64,000 bases of DNA, taken from assembly GCA_036426205.1 (NCBI GenBank), contig WSYH01000139.1, positions 246,217-310,216 of the forward strand, read 5' to 3'. Origin of the DNA: Ascaphus truei (Eukaryota > Chordata > Amphibia > Anura > Ascaphidae). A model generated the notes under the pieces. The model was not told the origin of the DNA. It saw nothing but the letters and a program-made list of their open reading frames with translations, and made no database searches. Positions within the stretch are counted from its first letter, which is position 1; each line of letters opens with the position of its first letter. The translations under genes were made by a program, and so were the position numbers. Shown here piece by piece: positions 22,779-34,135 of this stretch.

Positions 22779-25229
22779 GGGCCTCATTCAGAAAGCCTCG
22801 ATAAGGCCCTTATTGAGCACTTATCGACCAAAATGGCTACTCGTATTCAGTAAGCCTCGATAAGTGCTCGATAACGGCCTGTATCGACGCAAAATTGTAT
22901 GATCCAAAGAAAATCGCCAATTGAGCGGCGATCAGCCGCTTATCGACCATTTTCGGAAGGATCATAAACTCGCGCGATTCAGATACCCACGAGTCGGCTG
23001 TCGCGGCGTATCGCAGCCCTAAAAGGCGTTCTTCTCCCCAAATCCAATACACCACCACATTTTGGTAGATTGGTGGGGAGATGCCTCGATGAGCTGCGAT
23101 ATGTCTGTACTTAGAAAAAATCAGGCCCTTTTCCTGCCTCGGATTGATGCCGGGGGTCTCCGGAGCTGATAGCCATTAATAGCAGCTCCGGAGCCCCCCG
23201 GCATGCATCCGATGCAGGAAAAATGCATTTACAGCAACTTCATTACCTTAGCGGCTAACCGCTAAGGCAATGAAGGGGTTAAACAACCATGCCAGGCTTA
23301 CTGTGGCTAGCGAGGGTGGGTGAAGGGGGAATTTGGCCCTTAGTGGCTGTTTAGGCCTTGCGGGGAGGGTTGCGGGGGGACTTAACCCCTTCATTACCTT
23401 AGCGGTTAATACCGCTAAGGTAATAAAGGAGTTAACCCAACCGCTACCCACCCGCAAGGTCTAGACACCCATCCTTAGGGCTAATACCCCCTTCACCCAT
23501 CCGTGAAGCCTAAGCACCCACCCCGGACTGACTATAACCACCCTGTACCCATTAAGTAGTATAGTGGTACGTCATACCCATATAATAATAATAATAATAT
23601 GGGCATGATAAGCCTCTATAGCACTCAATGGGCGCCCTAATTACAATACATTAATACACAAAACACACAATAATAAAACATAACTAAACTCCAAAAAAAC
23701 ACACTTCACTAAATAAAAACAGTAGCCAGCTAATCCAATGAATACAAGCAATAACAACATTAACAATGAATTAATTAAACCATTAACCAATCAAACCAAT
23801 TAATTCCTAAACCAACTCAAAATGAATAGTAACACTAACCAATCAAAACAATTAATTACTACAACATTAATGAATTTAAACAGTAAAATAGAAAGAAAAA
23901 AATTCTAACAATATCTGAAATAACCATAAAACGCAGTAGCTAACATAATACAACATTAACTATAAACGAACAGCAATCGCAAACATTTCATTACCATTAA
24001 GCATGAAAAACAAACAATCACATCCACATAATTAACTGAAATGAAAAAAAGCAACAGCAATACCAAGTCACAAATACCCCCCAAATATTGTCATAATAAT
24101 ATATTAATATGTACCCTAAAGTGGTACAGATTAATATGTTATCAGTCAATGTGCCTCCCTCAAAAAATAAAAAAACACATCCAATGAAGAAACCTCAATA
24201 AAAAAAGACGGTGTAAAACAGCGCTAAATGAATAATAAAAATCTAACACAAAAAATAGTGAACCCAGATATTAGTGAGATAGGCCGCCTGGTAAGTACTG
24301 ATAGTACAAACAGAAAAAAAAGACATGGAAAAAAGAAAGATTACCGGCGCCTTTGAAGTGCATTGAATGAATATAAAATTAGTAAATAAAATGTTCAAAC
24401 CATTACGTGAACAGTCCCAATATTGTCCTTTGGCGTATGAGCAGTGGAGAGGTAGATGAACAGCTCTCACCGTGCAGCAGTGCAATATGTGGAAATAAAA
24501 CAAAACAAATTATGGTGCAGTATGCCAAACAATCTATGCTGACATATGTCAAAAAATTACCAACAACACAAAACGGACATTGAGGACAAACAAGACAAAC
24601 ACTAGCAAGGCATAAAATGTAACACAAAGCTATTTAATGATCAACATAAGTGAAGGGTTCAAGAGGGCATAAAGAATTGCAGCAGGTCCAGAAAGGGTAA
24701 AATTGAGACCCAACTTACAAGACAGCAATTGCAAGCAGGCAATGGAGGTATACACTGAACTGGTAGTTCACTGTGGTAATACCGAAGAGCCTTTCTGTGA
24801 ATCCCCTCGTATGTAGGGTAAACGGTACGTCACTAGAAGGCGGAACTTCCGTGGCGGATGTTACATCACACAAGGCGGGACTTCCTGGAATGGTGCTCCT
24901 TTCTCTCTCCTTCCCTCTGAGGCCTGGATCGGCTGCTACACAATGTCCTCCTTAGCCAAAAGCAGCTCTAAAAGACCCGCCTTGCGTGACGTAACATCCG
25001 CCCGGAAGTTCCGACTCGCGGGTATCTGAATCGCGCGAGTTTATGATCCTTCTGAAAATGGTCGATAAGCGGCTGATCGCCGCTCAATTGGCGATTTTCT
25101 TTGGATCATAACATTTTGCGTCGATACAGGCCGTTATCGAGCACTTATCGAGGATTACTGAATACGAGTAGCCATTTTGGTTGATAAGTGCTCGATAAGG
25201 GCCTTATCGAGGCTTTCTGAATGAGGCCC
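22779..25229. mobile_element. Long-TIR palindromic DNA transposon, TAT TSD (copy C)
   Basis: The two ends (22779-22992 and 25016-25229) are inverted copies over about 212 bp with only a handful of differences, starting GGGCCTCATTCAGAAAGCC. TAT flanks both sides (22776-22778, 25230-25232). The interior repeats the family layout: ggtctccggagctg module, TTAGCGGCTAACCGCTAAGG hairpins at about 23248-23280 and 23395-23425, then an AT-rich left arm to about 24160. The matching right arm is missing and a fold-back element (24185-25015) occupies its place. No transposase frame. The close TIR identity makes this a recent copy. Confidence 0.75.
24185..25015 (-). mobile_element. Fold-back/Penelope-type insert in copy C
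   Basis: The left edge, read on the minus strand, ends TTTAGCGCTGTTTTACACC, like other tails in this window. At the right edge a hairpin of about 40 bp (24839-24882 against 24976-25019; GGATGTTACATCACACAAGG and its partner) encloses a 95-base loop. It shares the gcggat-gt-acgtca-ttccg wording with the 19.4-kb element, indicating a related family. Confidence 0.5.
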
Positions 25230-25466
25230 TATGTCTTTGTCTATCATTGTTCCGGCGTAACAGTGTCTGTTCAATACTCTCAGCAAATGTAGATATTGCT
25301 TGGCTAAGTGTTTGATTGTTCCAATCTGACTGTGTCTCTTAATACTCTCAGCAAATCTAGTTTTCATGTCTTTGTCTATCATTGTTCCAACGTAACTGTG
25401 TCTGTTCAATACTTCCAGCAGCTGTAGATCTTTCTGCTCTTTTTGCAGCTGGGGTGTTTTGGCCAA
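25229..25466 (-). repeat. Three-unit coding-like tandem repeat
   Basis: A 60-70-bp unit occurs three times (starting about 25229, 25305 and 25366). On the minus strand the frame stays open over about 100 codons, and each unit encodes a version of VLNRHSYVGTMIDKD or SIKRHSQIGTIK. Such amino-acid-level repetition suggests coding origin, but I do not recognise the protein. It begins directly at the TAT flank of the transposon, so its 3' side may have been cut by that insertion. Confidence 0.4.
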
Positions 25467-25479
25467 TTGTTTGTCTTTT

Positions 25480-26063
25480 TTATAGTGGTATGAGAATTTA
25501 AAGCTGTAATAAAAAATATATATATATAAATCTACTATATATTTTTGCGATCTCTAACTAATTATGGTTAATTAGTGGAATAACAGGGGTGATCCCATGT
25601 CATATAGTGAGACAGGGAAAACCTGTTTACATAGCCTGATACAGCACTGAGGAGGTTAAGTCTAAAGCAGGTTGCCTTAATTGATCTCCTCATCTGAGTG
25701 CGGGCAGAAGCTGAAAGGTCTGTGGGTTTGAGAAAAAAAACATGGGGATTTAAAATGGCTGCCCGGCCGAAGTAATGTGCAGACTCTGCAAGTGAAGTCT
25801 GTCCCACTGTGTATGACCAGTTGTACTTACAGCATACACAGAGAATGTGAAGTGTGGATGCAATAGCACCCAGAGCTCAGTAGATGAAGATATGTTAAGG
25901 CCCAAGCAGAAAACAAATGTTTGTTGAAGAAAATGAAAATTGCATCTAGCAAGTGCTGAGTGTAAAGTCTGCCCTGTCGGGTGTGAAAAGTTTGCTATGC
26001 TGTGTAAAGCTAACAACATAAGCAAAGTGCTGAGTGTAAAGTTTTCCTTGCCAGGTTTTTAAA
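25480..26063. other. Interval with a repeated 20-bp motif, possible 5' region
   Basis: Bases 25950-26060 contain GCAAGTGCTGAGTGTAAAGT and, about 75 bp later, GCAAAGTGCTGAGTGTAAAG. Otherwise nothing is recognised. It separates a minus-strand coding-like repeat from a plus-strand pseudogene. Confidence 0.3.
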
Positions 26064-28045
26064 ATGGCCGACATGAAATGTTTGCTTTGTAATGTACATA
26101 ACCATGCAAAACAGTGTCCCTTCAGGCCATACAATGATGATGATGACGACTCATATGTGGCCCTGGGAAGAGAGCCATACCCGCAGAGGGAAGCTGCAAA
26201 AGTGACCAGCGTCCAGAGCGCAGGAACCCATAACCTTGGAGTCAGCAACCAGGAATTCAGAGGTGTGCCGGCTGGGAGAAAACCAGCTGATTTTCTAAAG
26301 GAGTCAGTATGGTGGCCGGTCATGAACCACGTCACACGTGAGAAGTGTGTCCCCACATTTTCAAATACAAACAGTGGTAACAGGACAAAATTTTCAACTA
26401 CAAACAGTGGTAACAGGAGCAGTACCAGGAATACTGTCTCACACAGCCGCAAAAGCAAGCAACGCATTGTGAGCGCAAGCAAGATGTGGAAGCTGATAAC
26501 AGTGAGTGTGTTCCCAGTAATACTGATCTCTCCGGGGCTACTATAGCAAAGAGAAAGAAGAAGAAAAACAAAAGTATTTCTCAAGTCACAGAGGATGTGC
26601 CCAAACCACTTGAACCTGCGATGTCAGGACAACGTGTGCCGAGATGTGCTGCAGACCGGATTGATGGGTGGAATCGTCACGTGAGTATGAGGCTTTGAAG
26701 AAAACATAGAGTCTCTTACTGAGTGAGTTGGAGGCGGTGACCACCAGTCTGGAAAGGGCAAACATTGCTGCGGCCGCCATGGATGGAATGCAGAACAAGT
26801 TGGACAGCCTAATTGCTAACCTGAAACAGAAATATGGGGAGGCTCTGCAAGAGATTCGCAATTGCCATAGAGAGTAGGAAGTCTCTCAGAAAGTGGTTCA
26901 AGCTCGCAGCACAGAGCTGGAACATTCTCGCCAAGAAGGCCATGGTCTAAACACAGAGCTGTGTATATTGAAGGAAGCCTATGAGAATGCCCTGAGTGAT
27001 TTAGAGACTGTAAAGAGAGAGAATGCAAGTCTGAAAGAGGAAAAATCAGATTTGTCTGACCTGGCCAAGGAGAAGCAGCAAGAAAAAAGTATCCTGGCTG
27101 CTAACAAAGTCAGAGTTCTGCAGGAGCGTCTGAGTATCCAAAAAGCGTGACCTGGGCAAGGAGCTCGAGGCTCTGAAGACTGAGGGGAATGCTACGTTGG
27201 ACTCTACTGCTGCTCAGCAGGAGGTTCCTCAGATGAAGTTGGAGAAAAAGTTTACAAACCTAAGACAGACACTTGGGTCACAGAAGCAGTACATAGGAAA
27301 GATGGTGGTAGAGTTAAGACAAAAGGAAGCTATGCGGAACAGTAATGCACAAGTGTCTCCACTACAGGAAAAAGCATTGGCCCAGACCAAGCATCTGTAT
27401 CCTACAAAAACTAATGCCCATGAAGACAAGGGTAAAGTGAAAGCTGGGGACGCCACTCAACTGCAAAATGAGATTACAACGTTTGAACCGCCTGAGCAAG
27501 TGATGCGCTCTGGTAAGCGTGACAGCAGTGCCCATGGGACCCAAAATGGATTCCTTGCCATGGGGGCAGCCGCTATGAAGAGACAGTCGCGAATGGGACG
27601 GAAGTGTGTCCATGATGGTAAACTGAGAAACACCTCACAGAATGTCCAACGATACTCCCATCGGAGTATGTTAAGGGATCAAGAAAGAAATGCCCAATCC
27701 TACGAGTCTGCTGACTGTAATAGAGAGGCGCCATGGGGTGCACTTGGGGTTAATGAGGATCCCGCCCAAGCTGAAATACTGAAGCTAAATGATGTGGAAC
27801 CAAACAGAGAACTTGTGGTGAATGACCGGTCTCTTGTCTCAAATGCTGAAGGTACGCTGATGGAGGAAGGTCCAAAAGCCATAAGCACTAACGCAGAGTT
27901 ACTGTCTTCACAAGAGAAAGCCAAACCGGCACAAGACAAAGAGGTAGCGAAATACCAGTCTGCAGGCCCAGAAGGCCTGGTAATTGCCCCAAAGGGAAAA
28001 AAATTCAACTGGAAGTCAAGAAAAAAAAAACACAAATTAAAATGA
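26064..28045 (+). pseudogene. Zinc-knuckle / myosin-rod-like coiled-coil protein, decayed
   Basis: The reading moves through several frames: 26064-26546, 26486-26698, about 26700-26890 (with a stop), 26893-27150 and 27197-28045. The N-terminus has CLLCNVHNHAKQC, close to a CCHC knuckle (the spacing before the last Cys is one short), then an acidic run and a duplicated NTNSGNR motif. The central part (26790-27200) is strongly heptad-like; AYENALSDLETVKREN closely resembles the skeletal myosin heavy-chain rod. The last 280 codons are polar and end in a basic tail (KSRKKKHKLK). AATAAA follows at about 28070. Options are a processed pseudogene, a retroelement gag-like ORF with a captured rod segment, or a rapidly evolving host gene with unseen introns. 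I cannot decide. Confidence 0.5.
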
Positions 28046-28199
28046 ATCTACTGCTATGCCAATAGACTTAAATAAAATATAAAACCAATACATTGTGAAA
28101 GAAAAATGTCCAGAAAACTTAGCATACAGTAAATGCTGGAAATGTTCACATGAAACATATAATTCCACCCCAGGTCGTCCTCTGGAGACTGGCTGCTTG

Positions 28200-28631
28200 A
28201 TCCACGGATACAATCAAATCTTCAAACAAAACCTAAGAAAAACAAAAAGAAAAAGCACCCGCTCCTAGTGTAAAACCAATGGGGTGGTTTATTTTTCTGA
28301 TCAAATAACAATGGCACACACAAACATCCATTAAAATCAGTCAGTTTATGAGTAAAACTCATGCTCCAAGGACATGGCTCCGCCGGATCTGATGTCCTGT
28401 GTGACTCCTGGGGAACTCCACTCACTCTGCCTCCCTCTAAATCGAGTCCTCTGGCAATCCAAGCGGTTGAAGATTGGTTCCACATCTAGGATACTCGTCC
28501 GGATCAGCTGACAGCCTCCTTGTCCAAAGTTATGAGCGGCTACAATGATTGTAGGCTAAAAGCAGCAACCCTACATGTTTCTTCTGCTGAATGCTGATTT
28601 CATCCAGGGATGACACTACCCAGTCCTGCTT
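28200..28631 (-). repeat. Penelope-type tail-like sequence
   Basis: AAAAAGCACCCGCTCCTAGTG at the left, and CTACATGTTTCTTCTGCTGA with hairpin-like text around 28560-28600, resemble the tails and hinges of the fold-back elements on the minus strand. There is no coding. Borders are approximate. Confidence 0.3.
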
Positions 28632-29493
28632 ACCCTTAAATAGTCCCATTGTCCAATAGGAAAAAGTGTGACATGGAATGGTAATAGATACTTAGTACCA
28701 ATCAAATATATCCTGGACTATGGTAGGTGGTTATATGTAGAGTAGAATAACATATTAAAGGGTGCAAAATACCATTACAATAAAAACAATATTCAATGCA
28801 ATTATATTAGTTTAATGTATATAAACATATTCAAAATTAAAAAAATAATCCACATTTTGCTAGAATTGGAGAACAGCAGAAACAAAAATAAAGATAAAGA
28901 CAGAAAGTGTCATACAAATGAAGTCTATATTGCTCAGATTAACACATAACACTTAACACATTAACACTCCACTACAAAGTATTTGTCAAGTAAATCCTTG
29001 CTAACGCTTCATTTTCAAGCTGACGTGTGTTGAAAAAGCAGCTTAATAGCCTGATATATTGATCATTCTCACACTATAAAAAGGAAAATATGGCACACAG
29101 TCACATTAGCAACTTCAATCCTGAAGATACTTGAAAACATTCTCTGAATACTTTTATAACTTCATCATTATCATGTCAAATATTTTCTACAATGTGCATT
29201 TCAAAGCATACATGTTGACAGTAACAAGTCTGTAACAAGCTTAAAAACATAAAATATGTTTTATTAAAAACATGACTAAATCAAATGCATTTTTGAAGTC
29301 CACATTGGTTGATTGCTTCTCAAAAAAGAAAGGAAAGACATGTTGCTTTCTGTTTCAACGGTTTTGTAGTTAATACATAAAAACAAATTGTCTAATTTAT
29401 TCATTTAAATAGGTACACCAAGACGACTGTGTACGGTTATTACTATTTGTTCTAAGATGTCTGTTGTAGAAAAATAACACGCCTTTATATTAG

Positions 29494-31223
29494 TGTAGCA
29501 GGGTCCCCCCTGGCCCTCCTAACCTGTGCAGAGTAGCGGGTACCCCCGCCCCATGTCAGGCATTTGCAGGGGCGATCGCGGCTCCCGGCGGCAGTGATAG
29601 GGCGTCGCCATTTTGTGCGCGGTCGCGCAGGCTCAGTGCGCATTTTCAGTCGCGGCAGCCATTACACCTAGCGCAGGAAAGTGTAGGGAGGCAGGAAGGC
29701 CCCCTAGCTGTTGCGCATGTGCAGGAAAGTGGTGCGGAGGCCATTAGTCTAGCGCAGGCGCAGATAGAGAGAGGTAGGTGGCCATTAGAGAGGCGCCCAT
29801 GCGGTACTCATAGGGAAAAGCCCCAGAGGAGACTACAACTCCCAGCAGGCTTAGGCTTCGTTCAGTGTGCTGGCTTCGGAGGGAGGGCATGCTGACGTGC
29901 GTGCGGCCGTGGGACACAATGTATTTAAAGTGAACTGTGGTTGTCAGGGTAGCAGCTGCCCTGTCTCCGAAGTAGGGAGTTGACGCTGGCTACAGTTTCA
30001 ATAAACAAGCCAGGTTGTTTTTTGAAGCTGCAGCAGCGTCACTGGGACCTCGGCAGCCAATGAAATCATTCTTAAGAATGATTTCAAGACTGGAACTTCG
30101 ATCCCTAACCTCAGGTCTGTAGCCCCGCCTCCTCCCCGCCTCCTCCCCGCCTCCTCCCCGCCTCCTCAACTCCTGAAAAAGTCTGCTGGGGAGGATGAAC
30201 ACACATCGCCCAGCAGACTGCCGTCCGCCCTCGCGAACGCCCGCCCTCCAACTCCTGCCTCTGGCACCCTGAACGAGGCCTTAGAGGCAGATGAGTCAGA
30301 TGATTGCAGGCAGCCAATAGTGTCTGCAGTTTCCCCTGCAGAGAGTGGATACAATGTATGGGCAATGTGCTGGAAGTCAGTCAGACTAAGGAAACAGTGA
30401 GGGAAGGATGGGGGGCAGAGAGCTGCGAGTTTCTGCCCTAGGCCAGAAATCCCCAGGCTAGAGTTGAGGCCCTGACTCCCCACTAGTGAGGGTGGGTGTT
30501 CATAGGGACAGGCCCTTAGGTGAGGACCCTGTGCCCCTTCAGCTGTGCAGTTCCTTAGAGCAGGGAGAGACCCTGTGTAGTTCCTTAGTGCAGGGACCCA
30601 GTGAAAGGGTTTGCTGCAAGTTTCTGTAAGCTGTGTTGCTGATCCAGAGACTGTCCTTATGGTGGGACGTCCGGCTGGACCCCATCCCACGCTGGAGGTA
30701 CAGATCAGCACTGAACCAAGCGGTGCCAGTAGACCCTTTGCGAAGACACCCAGGTGTAGAGACACCTGGGCAGGTATTTACATCCTTCCACACGTGCACC
30801 AACTTTACCTTGCTCCTCACATGTGACAGGCCTGTTCACATACTTAGGTGGGCTTAGACTCTTTGGTCCCGGGGTTGGGAAGGGGGTGTAAGGGTATAGC
30901 CCAGTTGGGGGCTAAGAAGGTATTGCCCAGTTAGGGGCAAGGTTATAGCTGCCAGCTAGTGGCAGAGGGTAACACGGCTGTGTTGCTATATGTGATATGA
31001 TGTGATGTTATTGTTTTGCCCATATAGTAAACAGTTACATATATATACTCCATTGTATGTGTTTCCTATTTGTGTGTCCTGTGTCAGGGGTCATTCTATA
31101 CACCTGGAATCCCTGCACAGGGGGAGGCGCTGTAAGTATACGTTCCAGGATACACCCCAGGCTCCCAGTGGCGGAGGTTCAGAACCTCCTGTGAGCCTAA
31201 CAGGTATTGACCACACTGTAACA
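29494..31223 (+). mobile_element. Solo LTR candidate within block A
   Basis: It opens TGTAGCAGGGTCC and closes CACTGTAACA. TATTTAAAG at about 29922 and CAATAAAC at about 29999 could be a TATA box and poly(A) signal. The last 110 bp (GGAGGCGCTG ... CCTCCTGTGAGCCTAACAGG) parallel the end of the gypsy LTRs at 50-58 kb (GGAGGCGCTGCACCC ... CCCTGTGAGCCGGCAGG), suggesting a related family. CCCCGCCTCCT is repeated in tandem at 30123-30165. No clean TSD was found, and 1.7 kb is long for one LTR. A copy is at about 45205-46925. Confidence 0.5.
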
Positions 31224-31889
31224 TATGTAGATTTCCCCATATCGTCCCTATCTGCGATTGGGGGGGGGGGGGGGGGGGGGGGAAGGGAACCCGTTACATT
31301 AGTATATTCTTTACATTCAACTATAGACATATGAGACCTGACTACAATAGCACACTTTGAGACACTAATTACATTACAAACAAAATTGCCCACAGTGTGC
31401 ATGACAGTTTCCAGAAAATATGTATTTCTGTTCTAGGTGGCACCACAGAATCACAACTGTATCACTTTGTAAAAGTTTTTTCCCCCCACTTGTGTTCAAA
31501 ATGTATTATGCAGTAATAGAAAACTTGGAAAAAACTGACACAACTTGAAACATTTATTGACACAAATTAATTGACGGTTTGCTGCCTAATAAAGTTACAC
31601 GTTTCTAAATATTTTTTGTGCGCTCGTCCACTATTGATCCACTACTATACACAGTTTTGTAAATCACATTTTTCTATGTGAATGTAGAATGACTAACTAC
31701 GCTTGCTGCTGCTCTTGAGATAAGTAAGACCATGTTCTTCACTTCTTGATTTGATTTGTAATTTCTTGACAAAAATCTTATATTCACAATATATTAATGA
31801 ATACAATCAGATGTTGTTAGCTCAAGAGTGTCTGGTGATTTAATATATGTGTATATATACACATACACAGATGAGTAACTAGGTTTTTA

Positions 31890-32140
31890 TGCACACACAG
31901 CACACTGATAGACTGAAGCACACACAGCCCACTGATACACAGCAAACTGATACACAAACACACACAGCAAACTGACACACAAACACACAGCTCACTGACA
32001 CACAAATACACACAGCACACCGACACACAAATACACACAGCACACCGACACACACAACACACTGATACGAACACACACACAGCACACTGACACAAACAGA
32101 GCTCACTGACACACAAACACACACAGCATTCCTTCACACA
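31890..32140. repeat. CACACAG-type minisatellite
   Basis: Imperfect units of the form CACACACAGCACACTGACAC repeat about a dozen times. The long open frames on the opposite strand (CVCVSV-type) are artefacts of this repetition. The block B copy is at 47575-47815. Confidence 0.8.
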
Positions 32141-32419
32141 GCAGCACAAAATAACTCCTCCCCACGGCATCATGGAGAACATGGACAGCCAGAGCCCTGC
32201 AGCTCTCTGCCTCACTCCCAGCCCCAGCCTCTGCTCCCCTCCTGTTCCTCACTGACCTGCGCTGCAGCAGCTCACCGCACACAATCCAACTATGATGTTT
32301 TCCTGTGACTGACTGCAGCACTAACTGAGGCTACTGTATATCACCGCCAGGGGGGATTTCTGCACCCCCCTATCAGACTGCGCTCTGGGAAGATGCCCCA
32401 CTCTCCCACCCTAGCTCCA

Positions 32420-32424
32420 CCTGC

Positions 32425-32470
<46 letters not shown>
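32420..32470. repeat. (GT)n-(AT)n microsatellite
   Basis: GTGTGT for about 20 bases followed by ATATAT for about 30 bases. It immediately precedes an octamer repeat unit, as TA tracts do at 43572, 48119 and 58576. Confidence 0.9.
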
Positions 32471-32473
<3 letters not shown>

Positions 32474-32713
32474 TTAAGTTATGGTGAGTAAAAGAAGTGA
32501 CAAAAACCCTCCACAGGAAAGCAAATATGCAAATATAGCTGTATGCTCATCTGCATGTCTTAGGCAGGTCTGCAACCCCGCCTTTCCCCATTATCACCCA
32601 GCATACAGCACTTCCACTGCAGCAAGGGATTCTGGGAAATGACATGCAAATGAGCACACAGTGTCATTTTTTGCCTCAATAACCATTTTTAACATGGTTC
32701 CCTATAGGCTTAA
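32471..32713 (+). repeat. Octamer repeat unit
   Basis: One copy of a dispersed ~240-395-bp repeat: GAGTTAAGTTATGGTGAGTA, ACAAAAACCCTCCACAGG, GCAAATATGCAAATATAGC, GTATGCTCATCTGCATG, then GGGAAATGACATGCAAATGA and ATAGGCTTAAG. It contains ATGCAAAT octamers (POU-factor or snRNA-type sites). Other copies: 43584-43847, 48150-49570 (array) and 58610-58750. No RNA gene is recognised in it. Confidence 0.75.
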
Positions 32714-33064
32714 GTCCCGGCTTGCTAGTGGCCGCCCCTCGGCGTGCCGCGCGTCATAGACGCGCGGTCACGCGTCTTCGGGAGCGTGCGCCCCCTGCAC
32801 GCGCGTCCAGGGGCTCCCCGAGGGAGCCCTGGTGTCCCGCGATCGCGGGACAGCGGCAGGGGGTTCCGGGGGACCCGGCGGACCCGGCAGCGGTAGGGAG
32901 AGCGCCCCGATCGGAGGGCGCTCTTCCGCTGCTTCGGCGCGCGCCTGTCACTCTCGGGCGCGCGCCAGGCTACTGCTGCGGCCAAGAACGGGCAAATGCT
33001 CGAATAAACTTGGCCGCAGCAGTATGTACATTAATGACGCTATATAAATAAAGACATACAATAC
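32714..33064 (+). mobile_element. GC-rich SINE-like element with L2-type tail
   Basis: About 260 bp of very CpG-rich, hairpin-rich sequence (GCGCGC clusters) ends with a perfect 15-bp inverted pair (ACTGCTGCGGCCAAG at 32972-32986 and its complement at 33009-33023). It then joins TGTACATTAATGACGCTATA and TAAATAAAGACATACAATAC, which is the 3' end of the L2 family in this window. A short non-coding head on an LINE 3' end is the design of a SINE that borrows LINE machinery. No Pol III A/B boxes were convincingly seen. Confidence 0.55.
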
Positions 33065-34100
33065 AACTTCCTTTCATGTGTTGTTAACTGTGTGTTACTC
33101 CCCCCCCCCCTGACCATATCGAACAGTGGCCACACAGAACAGACCTCCTAGCAACATCTCAGATTGCAGCTACGGTAGGTTATTTGGCTCATTGCATTAT
33201 GTACCTAATGAAAAGCCAGCAAATGAAACTAAATGATGAGTACATAGTGCAGACCCTTTGGATGATAACATCATTTACTTCAGCTTCTGGCTTTTCTCCA
33301 TTGTGCCAATTTTTCTGTTAGCATTTCATTAGATTAGATTAGTATCTTGACAAGTACGATGCACTTGAAGCATGATTGCTGGGTCTGCATGTGCACTGGA
33401 TTTAGCACGATCGTTCCTCCAGCATGCAGTCATTTCAATATGTCTCTGTCTGGTCTCTGCAGCTCTATCCTTTTTCTCCATCCCATTGTTTCCTTTGCTC
33501 CACTTTAACCACATTAGTATCCTCATGTAATTACTTTCTCCCTTCCTTTTTATCCTTCTGTGCCCACTGTCTGTTTGGCTCTTGCGCCCGCCCTGTAAGA
33601 GGCATGAAATCTTTACCAAAGACAACAGAGATTAGTTAAAACCCCAGCACATATTTGCAGTGACAACCAAAGATCTGTGTCCTTAAGTGGAAGAATGAAA
33701 CATTAACTAGTATCCCCTCTGACCCTCTCTCTCTCTCTCCACCCGTCCGCCCCCAGACGCACGTTCACACACATCACATGCCCGACTGACCGTGAACAGC
33801 AGCTCCCTGTTGTAAAAGGGGTTGTAATGAGGGATAAACAATTTTGCCACCTGCTGTTTTTGGACTGGCCCCTAATGTGTCACACCATCCAAGGTGAAGG
33901 GGTCAGTGGTAACATCCAGCTGCCTGCCATCCACCGAGAAATAACAATTAGTTCACAAGTAAAAGTTCACAGGCCGCAGCCCTCAGAAAACAACTCTAAG
34001 TGGGACGAGAAATATGTAGGCGTCTCGTTGTCCTCACGCAGAAGAAACATTATTGGTACCAGACTAGAATTTATAGTCTTAACTTAAACAGATGGAACAT
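33065..34100. other. Repeat-free stretch, possibly single copy
   Basis: This is the longest part of the window where I recognise no transposon, palindrome or tandem repeat apart from short C and CT runs (33103-33112, 33728-33740). Base composition is balanced, with homeodomain-like TAAT sites and CACCTG E-boxes (for example near 33855). No convincing coding frame is present. It could hold a conserved non-coding element, which is inference only. Confidence 0.3.
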
Positions 34101-34135
34101 AGTTTTCAGTATTCTGGAGCTCTAGAGAAGCTTTA

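Larger units (their letters stand above)
28632..32713. repeat. Duplicated block A (4.1 kb)
   Basis: From ACCCTTAAATAGTCCCATTG to ATAGGCTTAAG this block matches 44355-48397 in the same orientation and order. It holds an AT-rich non-coding part (28632-29490), an LTR (29494-31223), a 23-base G-run (31260-31282), an intervening stretch and a CACA minisatellite, ending in one copy of the octamer repeat. Differences from block B are almost exclusively one- or two-base indels. Block A has longer intact homologies and looks the more accurate of the two. Confidence 0.85.

Noticed and set aside
26064..28045. A functional myosin heavy-chain gene
   Set aside because: Only a short rod-like segment is present, without motor or full tail, and the frame is broken by shifts and a stop.
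30111..30765. Proline/serine-rich frames in block A as a host gene
   Set aside because: They lie within an LTR-like repeat, overlap on the antisense side, and the block B copy carries unrelated frame breaks.
31260..31282. G-run as telomeric or regulatory G-quadruplex element
   Set aside because: A simple homopolymer whose length differs between blocks A and B; likely slippage or sequencing noise.
31817..32215. Cysteine/valine-rich frames (CVCVSV...) suggesting a metallothionein-like or membrane protein
   Set aside because: Pure product of the CACACAG minisatellite; the block B copy has different frame breaks.
32471..32713. snRNA or 7SK gene based on octamers
   Set aside because: No PSE, Sm site or snRNA body could be recognised; the octamers lie in a dispersed repeat.
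32722..33051. Arg/Ala/Gly-rich frames on both strands
   Set aside because: CpG-rich SINE-like sequence with hairpins; high GC alone gives open frames.
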